A DNA stretch of 64,000 bases, from the NCBI GenBank assembly GCA_013396995.1, contig VWZP01008343.1, positions 1,184,208 through 1,248,207 of the forward strand. The letters run 5' to 3'. A program made the position numbers and the translations under genes. This stretch comes from Dicaeum eximium (taxonomy: Eukaryota; Chordata; Aves; Passeriformes; Dicaeidae). The notes beneath the pieces are model-generated. The model was not told where the DNA came from and searched no databases. It saw only the letters and a program-made list of their open reading frames with translations. Positions 24,839 through 37,063 of the stretch are shown in pieces (within the stretch, counting starts at the first letter, position 1; each line of letters opens with the position of its first letter).

Positions 24839-26084
24839 GTAGACATGGCATCAAGCATTTCTGCTCCTGTCAGTAGGATCAACTAGAGGCTTATGATGGG
24901 AAGATTTATTATAAGAAATCTAATAAGAGACCTTCAGGTCTCTTTCCGTGTGATAAAATTTAGCCTCCCCATGACATCTTACTTGTTTACACTATTTTTT
25001 GAGTCTATATATGTTGGTCAGACAACTCTGGGCATGGTAGTACCTCTGCATACAACTTTGTGAAAAATTTTATTGAGTGCAATTAATCTGTATAATGGTT
25101 TATAAACAGGATTAGCCATTAACTGTTCCTGTCTCTTTGATTTTTCTCTCCTTCCTTTGTTTCCTCTGTTTCCTCTGTAGTAACTTTCAATTATTTAATT
25201 ATCAGTTCCTTCTCTTCAGCTCATAACGCTCTGTTGTGGTGGAGACACCCAAGTGACGATGTATATTTCTCTGTATTTCCTTCTACTGCTTGTTATTCTT
25301 CTATCCCTCTTTAAACCATTTTTAAATCTGCATTTCAATCTGCATTTCTACTGCAGAAACAAAGACTACAGAGTAATTCTCATCATAAAGAGACCTTCAG
25401 CAAAGACCCATTTTTACCATTTTCTTAGCAAAAATTGATAGCCTTACTAAGATTAAAACTTAAAGTGCAATTTTTGCCAACTATAAAGCACACATTGTCT
25501 TTGTTGGAGATAATTTCTGCTGCTGCTACTTCCTACCAGTATCTTTATTTATCTTGAAAAGCTGAGCAGTGGGAATCTACTACTAGAGAAAAGCAAAAGA
25601 AGTTTTCATGTTGTAGTTTTTATTTTCTGTAAGCTTCCTATTTTTCAAGAAACTGTGTGCTGATAGCCTTGCTGAGAGCTGTAGCAGCAATTAAAAGCCA
25701 GACATATGCTAGTACTTGTGTGATACACATCATTTATGCTACCTGAGTGTTTTTGCACTTCATAGACTCACTGTGTTTTCAGGCATTTAGTTCCTGATTC
25801 AGCAAAATAATTATTCATACTAGGCAGTGTTACACTAAGTGTGTAACATAAAATTAAGTGCATTGACTTTACTAAGACTACTGCATAATAAGGGAAATGG
25901 ATCTTGGTCTGGACTCTTGATTCAACAGGCTGAACATATGTTGCCATATATTTATATGACCTTAAACAATTTAAACTGAAACTGCTTGTAAAGGAAATGT
26001 GGATATTTCAATGCCTTCACAGCACTTTCTCAGTTTAAGAAATAGAAATTGTTTCACTACTGCTGAAAACAGTGTGGTAGTGTT
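24839..26084. other. AT-rich noncoding sequence
   Basis: Nothing recognised. A perfect inverted repeat around AGACCTTCAGGTCT lies near 24929. A 61-codon frame at 25253-25438 is hydrophobic by composition only. Confidence 0.55.
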
Positions 26085-26100
26085 CTTTTTTTTTTTTTTN
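26085..26100. other. Poly-T run ending in an unresolved base (N)
   Basis: A run of about 15 T ends in a single N at position 26100, the only ambiguous base I noticed. It probably marks a sequencing or assembly problem at the homopolymer, so the true length here is uncertain. Confidence 0.9.
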
Positions 26101-29100
26101 AGAAAATTATTTGTGGAGGCAGGTGGTTGCAAGCTCTCTTTGGCTTGAATTTTTCCTACTTCACATCTCCCTGGACAGCACTTTCATTGCAAGATTATGG
26201 AAAAGACTGGGATTCTCAAACCACACAGGAAAAGTCAGATCCATAATTCTAATGCCTAGATCTTACTCAGAAAATCAGCTGATTTATGGCTAAGTCCCCA
26301 TCAGGAATGATGATTTTAGAAATGAAGCCAAGTCTCATATCTCAGACTTTGTGGTTCCACTCAAAAATTGTGAGTGATAATCATTTCCAATCCTGAAGCA
26401 GCACTGTGAGGACAACTATATTAAAATGGGTTATTCATAGATCTCATCATAGCTGAGGGGTATAAATGTCTTAAAAAAGATATGTATTTGAGTGCTAATA
26501 TAAATGTAAACTTTAATGCTAATGTAAAGTGACTGTAAATGTATCAGATCCAAAGATAGTGTCTTACCTCCAGTTTATGTTTAGAGTGTCCAGAACTGCA
26601 GAAAATATAATGGAACCAAGGTATAAGGCCTGTAGAGCCATGATACAGTACTTTTATTCCAGTGATTTACAGGGGAAGAATAGCAGATGAAATGAAAATG
26701 TCATTCAGAATCTGGAGGAAAAAAATGTTTTGTTTACAGCTTTTTTATTTTAATGCCACTATTTCTCATTGAATGCTTAGTTTGAAACCTGAAAGGATGA
26801 TTCATTTCAGAATACCTTAGTTTTTGTGATAATAGAGTTCATTGATATCACTGGGAAAAGACTTTGATCTTGATCACTGAAAACATTATCTATATACTTC
26901 ATGTCACTGTGAAGCTGAGCATCTTATTGGTTAAGGGGGGTTTCCTGTAGGTACTTATTGGGCTCTATGTCTAAGGTGGGGTAAAAGCTGCTCAAAGAAG
27001 AAATAATAATAAATAGATTTTTAAACTGCAGTGCTGTAGAATCAGTGAAGTACATTGGGCCCCCTGGACCTTGGTTCTGTCTCTTTGACTGCCCTTGAGC
27101 AGTTTTCCCATCTGCAAAACAAAGGGAATATCTCCTCTGATGTGCTAAGCACATTCCAGAGAAAAGAAGAAAAATTATGTAAAACTTAGACATTATCAAT
27201 TACCCAATCACCCTTAGCCACATGATGGTCATAGATCATGAAAACTTTTTGACAAGCAGCTCTACAGTCAGAATTGTACTTTGCTTATTAACATGCATGC
27301 CTCTGCCAAACTTTTCTCATTTGCATTATATAAACTGTTTCTCACAGCTTATTTCCCCTTATTCAAACAAACAATGACCTTTGTAACAATAAAATATATT
27401 AGTGGGAGGAAAGTTATTTTATGACAGAAAGGACCAATTTTTAAACAAGTGTGTGACCAGTGTTTTTTCTCCCTTAATTCCTCATACATAAGTTATGCTG
27501 TTTTCATTCTCAGCAATGTTTTTCTGCTCTTTCAAAAGATGACAAAATTAGGTCTTTGTATGTGTATTTCAGGCTTTTCAGGATATATAGTCACATATGA
27601 AACACTGGATTTTATGTAGATGGACTTAGCAACATTTCCATACTGATTTGAACTTCCAGAAAGAAGTGCATTTTTTTGTGTCTGTCTCAAACCATTTGTA
27701 TTGGGAATAACAGTTCATGATTAATTTCCAGGAGGAGCATTGCTCCTTTTGTAGCCAGATAAACAAGTGCAAAGCGAGTCTTAAGAAAAATCCTCTCTTG
27801 TTTGCTTTCATAAACATGATAAGGAATCAGAAATTGGTGGATATCCCTCAATTTCATTCCAGTAAAAAAATTTTGCCATTCTTTTCTGCCAATAGAAATG
27901 AACTTAAGTTCTATGTTAGAAGAAACAAACATTTTCCCAGTAAAGAAATAGATGAACACTCATCTCTTCATAAAATAACTTATTATTGGTATTTTTCTGT
28001 AAGTATAGCTTCTGTTTTTTAAATTCTTTCCCAAGGAAAAACCCTATGCCTGTAAAAAAAAGTTCCAACCTCCCTAACTGAATTTAAGTAAGGCATTTTA
28101 GTGTGAGGATCTGAAGCACTTGCAGCTTTCCAGGAAGCTCAAAGCAGAATTTTCCCTTCTCAGGTTACTATGTTTATTATTGCAACCACATTTAAATATA
28201 CACATTAATTTGATTATATGACTGGTTTTTGGACTATGGGAATGTGTGACTGACATTATTGATTGATCCTTGTTATAATGTAGCTGTGCATTGTGTAGAT
28301 CCACAATCACAAATCACCTGTCACTGATGACCTGAATTTTTTTCTAAAGGATGTTGCAAATAAGGTGAAAACCATTTGTCATAAGCTTTTGATCTAGCTA
28401 AGCTTTCCTGAGAGTAAGTGCAGAAGTGAGTTATTTGTAATATGCCCATGGATAATTTGTTAGGCAGCAATTTCAATGCACTCATAGCTTTAATATAAAT
28501 TTAAAATTAATTTTGGTAAACATATTGAGGTTATGTGAAAATTAATGCATTTTTAGAAGATAATTCTGCTTTCCGGAATAGATCATCATTTGTTGGGAAG
28601 TAAAGAAAAAAAAATTGGTATTGTGCTTTTCTCCTTGCTTTTATTAAGTACCATATATTCTAGAAAATGATAACAATGTAGCATGAAAGCACATGGTAGA
28701 TGTTGTGACTAGACCAGGTACTTCCTCACTCATATGGAGGAAAACATAAAAGAAAAATGGAGAAAATACTTCCAAGCATCACACTAATTCTTCTTTTGAG
28801 ATTTTGCTATTGGCAAATTTATAATTTTTCCAAAGTAAGCATCTGTGAAAATAAGCATAAATGGATACTCATCAAATGCTCAAATAAAGCTAGGCAGCTC
28901 TAAATTATTGAGTAGTGTAATAATGGATTACCATATAAATATAAATGTCTTTTTGGAGATTGACCCTGTTTTGAGCTGGGATTTGGACAATTTGACTACC
29001 AGAGTCCCCTTCTAACTTAAATTAATCTATTGAAAATAAAAAGGACCCAAAATATAGCACCTTGAAAAGATTGATTTTTCTTTTTTGCCTTTTTTTTTTT

Positions 29101-30031
29101 TCAATGTGCAACTAACTAATAGTCTTTTAGCTATGGAACCTATGGCTTGACAAATGGAAAGACAAATGTTCCTTTAACAGAAGCAACAGGCACAATACTT
29201 TCTTTAGTTCTACATCCATTTAAGAATCCACTTGTGACAGGTGTGTTTTTAACATGAGTAGCTGCCACTACTGCTCCACATGTGTGAACTCCTGTAAAAA
29301 ATTAAACCCAATATATTTTGCAAGTTGGATATAATAATTGTTGTTCTAGCTTTTCCTCAATATCTAGGATTATTTTATCGAGGCAAGTCATGTGTGTTCC
29401 AGCCTGGTATTTGCAGGCAGATTTCTTGCAAAATGTGGAAGATTAGCATGTTTTCTAATTGGATCGAATTAACTGATAGGGCTGACATAAAAGTGCCCTA
29501 AAAGAGGTTACATCTACTTAGTTGAATCTGTTTCCAAACTACTTCAAGCTGTGGGATTTAACTGGCATGAATTTTTAAAATTAAACTATGGTGTATGTCC
29601 CATTATGGACATTCTCAAAGACATTTTGTGAATGTATTAAACTGATATGTAATCAGCTTAGCTACACTAAAAAAAACCTGATTTCAGTGAAAATTGCTCA
29701 CTTCCTGTAATTCATAAAATAAATAAATAAGGAGGAAAAAGTGAGGAAACATCGTATACTTCATAGATAATAAAAGACTAGAAATGTAACTAAAAATTTC
29801 CTGGCAAATACCTCTAATAGAGAATGTCTATGAAAAGCCTTTGCTAAAACATGATGTAAAAAAAGGCAGCTATAATTTTTTCAGTGTTTGTAAACTATAA
29901 TAGTAATAGCAAATAGGAAATAGAAAAATAATCCTAGGACTCCTCAATCAAATTAGAACACTATGTGTTCACTGTAAATGAACACTATACACATGTAGGC
30001 TTTTGTACTTAACATTAGAAATGAATTATTT
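26101..30031. other. AT-rich noncoding sequence
   Basis: Four kilobases without a recognisable gene. A phrase at about 27090-27130 (TTTTCCCATCTGCAAAAC) resembles ancient MIR-type SINEs but is too short to call. Frames on both strands at 27626-28022 overlap and lack domains. T-rich and A-rich runs occur at about 28605 and 29088. Confidence 0.5.
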
Positions 30032-30036
30032 GATTC
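30032..30036. repeat. Putative 5-bp target-site duplication, left copy
   Basis: GATTC directly precedes the LTR at 30037 and recurs at 30793-30797 directly after its right end. The same five bases also occur at 30808, so chance cannot be excluded. Confidence 0.45.
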
Positions 30037-30792
30037 TGTGGTGGTTTGACCCTGGCAGGATGCCAGGTGCCCACTAAAGCTGCTTTATCACTCCCCTTCA
30101 CAATTGGGCAGGGAAGAGAAAATATTGCAAAAGGCTTATGAGTTGAAAGAAGGGCAGGGACAGATCACTCAGCAATTGCCATCATGGACAAGCCAGATTT
30201 GACTTAGGGAAATTAACTGAATTTATTACCAATCAAAATCAAGAGTAGGATAATGGGAACAATCTTAAGAAACACCTTTCCCCTACCCCTTCCTCCTCCC
30301 TGAGTTTAGCTTTATTGTCAGTTCTCTACCTCCTCCCTCCCAGCTGCTCAGGGAGACAGGGAACAGAGGTTACAGTCTGTTCATCACATGCTGTTTCTGC
30401 CATTGCTTCCTCCTCAGGGGGAAAGGTCCTTCCCCTGCTCCAGCAGGGGTTCCCTCCTGTGGGAGACCATCCTCCTTGAACTTCTCCAACATGAGTCCTT
30501 CCCATGGGCTACCAGTTCGTCACGGCCTGCTCCAGCAGGGGTCCTTTTCTATGGAGTGCAGTCCTTCAGGAGCAGGCTGATTCAATGTGGACTCCTTTTT
30601 TTTCCTTAAATCTGTTTTCTTTGAGGCATTACTACCATCACTGATTGGCTTGGCCTTGGCCAGTGGTGAGTCTGTCTTGGAATCAGTTGCCATGGGCTCC
30701 GTTGGACATTGGGGAATCTTCTGGCAGCTCCTCAGAGAACCTACTTCTGTAGCCCCCTTGCTACCAAAACCTGGCCACACAAACCCAATGAA
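30037..30792 (-). mobile_element. Passerine endogenous retrovirus LTR, internally deleted
   Basis: A 756-bp LTR-like element bounded by TGTGGTGG at the left and by CCAATGAA at the right. It shares its whole layout with the element at 36063-36990: matching left terminus, an ATTTATTACC-type block, a pyrimidine-rich CCTCCTC segment, repeated CTCCAGCA-GGGGTCC units, and a right arm around CTACCATCACTGATTGGCTT. Direction is inferred as minus because both copies keep AATAAA on that strand (30222-30227 here) about 190 bp from the left end. Relative to the other copy, roughly 370 bp are missing near 30590. GATTC flanks both ends. Short frames through it (30388-30609, 30520-30780, 30587-30910) are not genes. 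No retroviral internal genes adjoin it. Confidence 0.75.
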
Positions 30793-30797
30793 GATTC

Positions 30798-32071
30798 AGA
30801 GAATTCAGATTCAAGGCACAGCTTCAAAAGCAAAAGTAATGACTGCAGAGTTTAAAAAAAACGTTCCCATACTTCTCCTCATCTGTTTAATAAATCAAAT
30901 ATGGTTCTGAAGAATGGGAATTGCTGTGACACTGTGAGGGTTGAGGAACACAAACCCAAGATCAAATGTCCATCTTATGCAAGAACTGAAAGCTAAATGA
31001 AGCTTGCAGGTGTAGCACAGACCCTAATACAGGCTCTGTGGATATTTTAAACATGAGGAGTCTTATTTAAGTGCTTAATGAACTTAAGACGAACTTTCCA
31101 GCCAAGCGATACTTTGGAACCAGCATAATAGCAAGCTTTACCGGAAGGAAGTTTGTTTCAATAAAAGTATTCAGCACCAAAGTCATCTAATAAGATGACT
31201 AATTGCATAAAGAGTAATCAGATGGAATAGTGTCCCAGAAAAACACTAACATTCCAGATAAACAATACTGTATAAATATAGCCTCAATTTTAGTTTCCTC
31301 AAAATGTTACTCTCCCCCTTACTACTCTGTGTCTTTAAGGAAGATAAATTTGTTTTTCTGCTTTCTGACATGATCCACAGCTGAATCAAAGGCACGACTT
31401 GTAAATTAAAAGTTTCAGTCCTCTATGCTAACTCCAGATTCACAGCAATGAGTTTTAAATATTTTTTTTCTGATTACCAGTTTCCTGTTTATCCAGTGGT
31501 GATCAGTCTCCTCAGAACCATTTACAGGATTACCTTTGTTGCTCTAATCTATGTGAATTTTCAAACACTTTAAAAGTGCATGTAATTATTAAATCATGAG
31601 GAGTAGATAGAGGGCTTTGGGGTTTTTTGACAAAGTTGCTGAAAGTAGTGAAATGTTCCAGTGATTTCTCTTGATTTTCACTAATATTTCTGCTACATTT
31701 TAGTATAAAGCAATCATCCCATTTCACATGGCCAATCTGCATTTTGAATGAGCCTAAGTATTTGATACTTTTGATCAGACTTTAACACATATCCTTCTTA
31801 TCTGAAAATACTGTTAAAAACATTATTGGGATTATAAGCAAAGCTTTAATTTGTACAGCCCATGGCTGTCTATGTCATAAATATGCACATCTCTTCCTCA
31901 GCAAGACTTTTTTAAGCACATTTCATGGCATTTTTCATATGCACTAGATTTGATTTGTTTTAGGGCATAATATAAATTCTTGCTTTGATACAGGATAAAA
32001 AAATCCTTAAAAAAATGTCTTAGTTACAAAGCTGCACTCATCCTACAGAACCCAAAGTTTTACTAACAATC
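30798..32071. other. AT-rich noncoding sequence
   Basis: Nothing recognised. A 70-codon minus-strand frame at 31530-31742 has no known features. Confidence 0.55.
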
Positions 32072-32692
32072 CGAATAACTTGTTATCGTTGTTTTTTGCA
32101 CAGAGCTCTCACTTGGTTCCGATTATTGTATCTACCTTTCTTGAAATATCTTTGAGTCTCTGCATTTGCCCTCAGTTACTGGTGTGAATTCCTTCAGCAC
32201 ATAATGATAGCGTTTCACATTCCGAGCCATGAGCCCGCGCTACCTGCCGCGGAATACAAATGTGCGCGAGGTGGTAGTTTCATTATCTTGGGGTCAGTAG
32301 AATTTCAAGAGCTCCGAAATTACCTCTATCAGTGATGCAAGTGTCAACTTAGTTTTAATAAATCTTTGGAAACAGCCGTGAGTTACTTCTAGGACATCTT
32401 CCCATTTCCGGAAATACATCATTCAGCTGCCAAACCCGCTATCTGTTTGTAGCAAATAGAATTTCATCCATTAAATGCAAAGTCTCACTTCAGCTTCTGC
32501 ATGCCATCACTCTCTGATAGCAAAAAGTGTGATTAACCTGGAGTTTAGCTGATATCAAGCCAAAAGTACGCTATTCCACTTTACCTGGAACAAGGTCTTG
32601 AAAAATTGTATTTTCTGCAGCATATGCATAAGGAATGTCATATTTACCGTACTTCTGATTATTCCACAGTACGAGCTCTCAACGCCATCACG
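32072..32692. promoter_or_regulatory. CpG-dense noncoding patch, candidate regulatory element
   Basis: I count 20 CpG dinucleotides in about 620 bp, of which seven fall between 32223 and 32268. The rest of the window is strongly CpG-depleted. The core holds CCCGCGC, GCCGCGG and GCGCGAG. A palindromic TTCCGGAA (STAT/ETS-type) lies at 32406-32413, and E-box CAGCTG at about 32425. No open frame or repeat signature explains the enrichment. Retained CpGs suggest low germline methylation or sequence constraint, as at an enhancer or minor promoter. Function and direction are inferred, not shown. Confidence 0.4.
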
Positions 32693-33562
32693 TTGTATAA
32701 GGAGAAGTTGACAGATTCTTAGTTTCCATTTATTCATTCTTTTGGCTTTTAAAAGCTGAACAAAAGCATCAAATCAAATAATAAAAAAGAAAATCCAGAC
32801 TCCCATTAAGAGGAGAATCAAAATATAGCAGAACATCTTGTTTGCTGATAATAAACTAATATTGTATTATGTATTCAGGCAAAAATCCAGCTGAAGTTAA
32901 TGGGACAGCTGTGGTATTTTACTCAACGCGGTCTTAAAATAACAAATTCTTTTTATTCCTGGTAGCTACACTAATTAATCCTGACAACAGCTCAAGTGAA
33001 AAAAAATATTAGTGTACTACTTTTGAAAATGTGAAGTTGGTATGTGTGGATATTAGATGGTTTCCTAAAGTGGTAGAGACAATATAAATGAAATGAAATG
33101 AAGTGAAATACAAAATGAAATACAAAATAAAATAAAATACTAAAATTTAGGATGTAGAATAAAAAAATGAAAAAAACCAGAACCTAACCCTGATTGTTAC
33201 ATGGCAACCACCTGATATGTCAATTTGATGGAAATCTGGAGATATTTCTATTAACTTTAATTAATCTTTCAAAGGTGAAGTTCCTTTTTCTTTTTCTTTT
33301 TTTCTTTTTTTTTTTTGAAAAGACAGTCTTCTGGCCTGTTTACCTAAAAAGTGAGGGTAAGCCTCAAGTAGTACAATAATTTAAACATATCAGGTCAATA
33401 TATAAACAAAATTAATTTCTAATGTTCCTTATGCTAAATTAGGTACTGTTCATGTTCATTTTTCTGTTTGGCAAAGGTTTCAGTGACTATTGTCTTATTA
33501 TATGTTTCACATATTTCCCAAACATTTTTTCTAACTTCTGTTGAATAATTAATGACCACAAA
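32693..33562. other. AT-rich noncoding sequence with simple repeats
   Basis: An AAATG/AAAT-type array lies at about 33090-33147, and a T-rich run at 33284-33317. Nothing else recognised. Confidence 0.6.
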
Positions 33563-33715
33563 TCTGGGGATCTCTGGAAATCATGCAGTCCCACTTCCCT
33601 TGAAGCGGGAATATTACTAGCAATAGAACACATCAACTGTGGATTTGTTCAGCCAAACCTTGAAAAGCCCTCAGGCGGGATATTCCACAGTCTCCTCAGA
33701 TATTATCTCATGAGA
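33563..33715 (-). mobile_element. Highly diverged CR1-like fragment
   Basis: The order of phrases AATCATGCAGTCCCACTTCC, GCCAAACCTTGAAAAGCCCT and GGGATATTCCACAGTCTCC follows the antisense CR1 3' UTR, but with many substitutions. This would be one of the oldest copies here. Recognition is by pattern only. Confidence 0.45.
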
Positions 33716-36062
33716 AATCATATTAAACTGAGGCAATAAATTTTTTTTTTTTGAAAATAAAAACTGTTCACAACATACACTATTTTTAGTGATTTGATGC
33801 AAAATATTTTGCTACTAGAAAGACAGAAAAAATCAAAATTTGTGAACTTTGTTAATTTTTTCAGTGGAACATTGTTTAAAATTAGAGATCCTGCTTTAAC
33901 CTTGATTCTTGACATTAAATGCTATTAACAACTACCACACATATAAATAACTACTAATGTTAACATGAATATTGTTTCTCATTTTACTTACCATGTACTT
34001 GCTAATTACAATTTTTAAGGTTTTTTTGTTTATGCTAACTCTGAATTTAAATTAGCATAAATATTATATGTGATAATTGCTTTTTTTTTCAGGGAAAAAT
34101 CTCTGGAATGAACAGAAGGGTTCACTGTTGTCAGATATTCCATGTTACCTTGTAAAGCTTCGCATATCTTTGTTTTAACTTCTTCATCCTTATCCTGCCA
34201 TTCCTACAGACTATGCAGTGGTGTGTGCCAGCTTTATTTTCCTTCTCTTTTTCTTTCAGATGACTGCAATATGTCAAACACCTCTAAACAATCATTACTA
34301 TCCTTCTAAAAATAGCCAGTATCCAGCTTCATGAATTAGGTTAAACTGTCAGTGTTTTCTTGAATAAAAGTGCCCTTTTCTTCACAATGAAAAGCATTCA
34401 TAAACTTTTTACTGTATTTCTCTAGCATAATTTAATTACTTAGGCACAATACCACTATTTTTATTGCTACTAGACTGTTTAATGTCACAAAGGGCAGACT
34501 GCAGACTGCATGTGGTCTATGAAAAATTTTAAGAAGCTTGCAAAACGACTTCTCAGTTGTGGTCCCTTTTGGCCAGAACCAGTTGATTGTTAATGTTGTG
34601 ATAATTAGAGGATCCTTTTCAGCTCAGCTGCAATGCACAGCTGTTCAGGTCCAAAAGCTGCAGGAGCTGCCAATCACTCTGAGCCCGAGACTGTCCCTTG
34701 TCAGGGGATTTGTCAGATGGTGAAAGACCCCACTTCACACACCACAACATACCCTTCTGCCCTTCCAGTTCAACTTACAAAGTGGCCAAAGGCTCTTGAA
34801 ATTACTATTTCAGCAGAGCAGAGTTTCTGGAGTCATAGCTGAATAAAATTTGAACTCTAGGGACACCAAAGTGAATGTACTCACAGTAATAAGGGTAAGG
34901 AGAATTGCAATTATGAGGTTTCAAAACCTAAACATCTATGCTGTGGGGAAAAAAAAAAACAAAACCAAAAACCACAAAAAACCACAAAAGGAATTGCTAT
35001 AGCTGAAGTACATAAACTACTCAGATAATGTGAAGTTAGTTGTGTATGTATATGTGTTAGTTGTTTGTGTATGTTGTATTTGATATTAAGTTTTAGTAGC
35101 GCATTGCAAAATTTTAAAAAAATTCTGTAAGTTTGAAGTTAATAGTATGGAGTTCTAATTTAGTGGGTGTTTCTTAATTACTTTTTAAGAAAACTTACCT
35201 GTTTTCTGAAGACATTATAAAGTAACTATAAATATCACCTAGTGAAACATAAAGATACTGTAAATTTTGTTGAAATCTTCTTCCCTATTTGTTTTAACTG
35301 GGAAAAGAGTTATCTACAGTGTAAAAAATTACCTGTGCTTTTAATTAGAGCTTGAATGTGTGTGAGTGGCTGACATTAACTACTATAACATATAAAGATT
35401 TCTATTTTTGACCTTTACTTTAAATTACTGAATATCAAGAACAGCCATAGCAAAATATTAGTATCTTTCTGTTTCATTAACTGGAAAATATAGGAGACCT
35501 ATGCTGAGAGTAAAATAATGTATCTATATAGTCTAAAAAATGGCAAAAAAAAATTACTAGGAGGACGTATGTATGTATGTCAATATCATAGTTGAAAGAC
35601 TGACTTGTTCATATCCTGCTAAGGTTATACTCATTAAAAGTTGGATGTGTCCATCAAAGCAGTTACAGATTAATCCTTTCTACTTTTGTAGAGAAAAGAA
35701 ATATCAGATTAGAACATTTCATATAGAAAGAAGCCAAGCAAGAATATTATCTCTGTGACCATTTAAAAAGGTCATTGTCCGTATCTGCACAATGTTCTAA
35801 AGAGTGGACTGCTGGTTTAACCCATGCAGCCTGCTCAAAATCCCAGTCCAACTTCCTTCATGAATTCCCCAAGATGTGGGAGAAGTGGATTGCTCTGGAC
35901 TCCATATCGAACTGAAGGCAGCATTACCCCTGCTACAGGACCTGGACTGATCATATATAATCTGCACATGGCAGATTGTGCATCCCCATGTCTGGAGCTA
36001 GTATAACAATTTACAGTATGAGATAATTTTAGCAGACTGCAGTACATCTGTATCTTTACCTT
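33716..36062. other. AT-rich noncoding sequence
   Basis: No gene recognised. An A/C-rich tract lies at 34949-34986 and a TGTATG-rich patch at 35040-35075. Overlapping frames at 34538-34842 and 35824-36092 are short, with no domain. Confidence 0.55.
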
Positions 36063-36990
36063 TGTGGTGGGATGTTCATGGCTGGTTACCAAGTGCCCAC
36101 CTGCTCTATCACTCCCCTCCTAATCAGGATAGGACAAAAGGAAAATATCATGAAAGGTTCATGGGTCAAGATAAAGGCAGGGAGAGATTACTCACCAATT
36201 ACTGTCACAGCAAAACAGATTCCACTTGGGGAAATAATTTTAATTTATTGACAATCTAAATCAGATTAGTGCAATTAGAGATAAAACTAGATTTTAGAAC
36301 ACTTTCCCTCACCCCTTGCCTCTCTATGCAGCTTCAGGTTTACTCCCAGTTTCTCCTCTCCACCAGCAGGGTTGGGGGACAGGGCATGGGAGTTATTCAC
36401 TTACCTCTGCCTCTTTCCTCCTCAAGCTCTTCCCCTGCTCCAGTGTGGGGTCCCTCCAACAGAACACTCTCTGAACTTCTCCAGTCTGGGTCCTTCCCAC
36501 TGACTTCAATTCTTCATGAGCTGTTCCAGAGTGGCTCCCTTCCCTGGGTGCAGTCCTTCAGGAACTCCAGCGTGGGTCCCCCTGGGGTGACAAGTCCTGC
36601 CAGTGAACCAGCTCCACTGTGGGCTTCTCTCACCATGGGCCTGCAGGTCCTGCCAAGAGCTGGCACCAGTGTGGGCTTCGCACATGGTCACATCTTCCTT
36701 CAGGGCGCATCCACCTGCTCCTTTGTGGTGTTTCTCATGGACTGTGAAATGGATATCTGTTCCACTGTGGACCTCCACTGGCTGCAGGGGACAGTCTGCC
36801 TCACCATGGGCTGCAGGGGAATCTGCTTCAGTGCCTGGAGCATCTCCTCCCCCTCTTTCTTCATGGACCTAGGCATCTGCAGAATTGTCACACATATTTT
36901 AAATCCTCTCTCCTGCTGCTGTTGCACAGTAGGTTTTTCCCTTCAAATTTGTTATCCCAAAGGTGCTACCACTATCACTGGTGGGCTCAG
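36063..36990 (-). mobile_element. Passerine endogenous retrovirus LTR, truncated at right end
   Basis: Second copy of the family at 30037-30792. It opens with the same TGTGGTGG terminus, keeps AATAAA on the minus strand at 36244-36249, and has a long central zone in which a CTCCAGTGTGGGTCC-like unit recurs roughly every 40-50 bp (about 36436, 36479, 36523, 36565, 36612 and 36664). It includes about 370 bp that the first copy lacks, but breaks off after GGTGGGCTCAG at about 36990, losing the last 110-120 bp. Because the zone has few stops, a 252-codon frame (36269-37027) runs through it on the plus strand, antisense to the inferred LTR direction. Its Ser/Leu/Pro-rich product mirrors the DNA repeats and belongs to no known family. 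Confidence 0.75.
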
Positions 36991-37063
36991 TTTTCATAAC
37001 TGGGGAGGAACAACCACAATGAATTAATATCTTTCATGGGATGCCTGGTTGGAAAATAGCTCT

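Noticed and set aside
27090..27130. MIR-like ancient SINE
   Set aside because: Only a phrase of about 20 bases resembles the MIR 3' core. This is too little to separate from chance.
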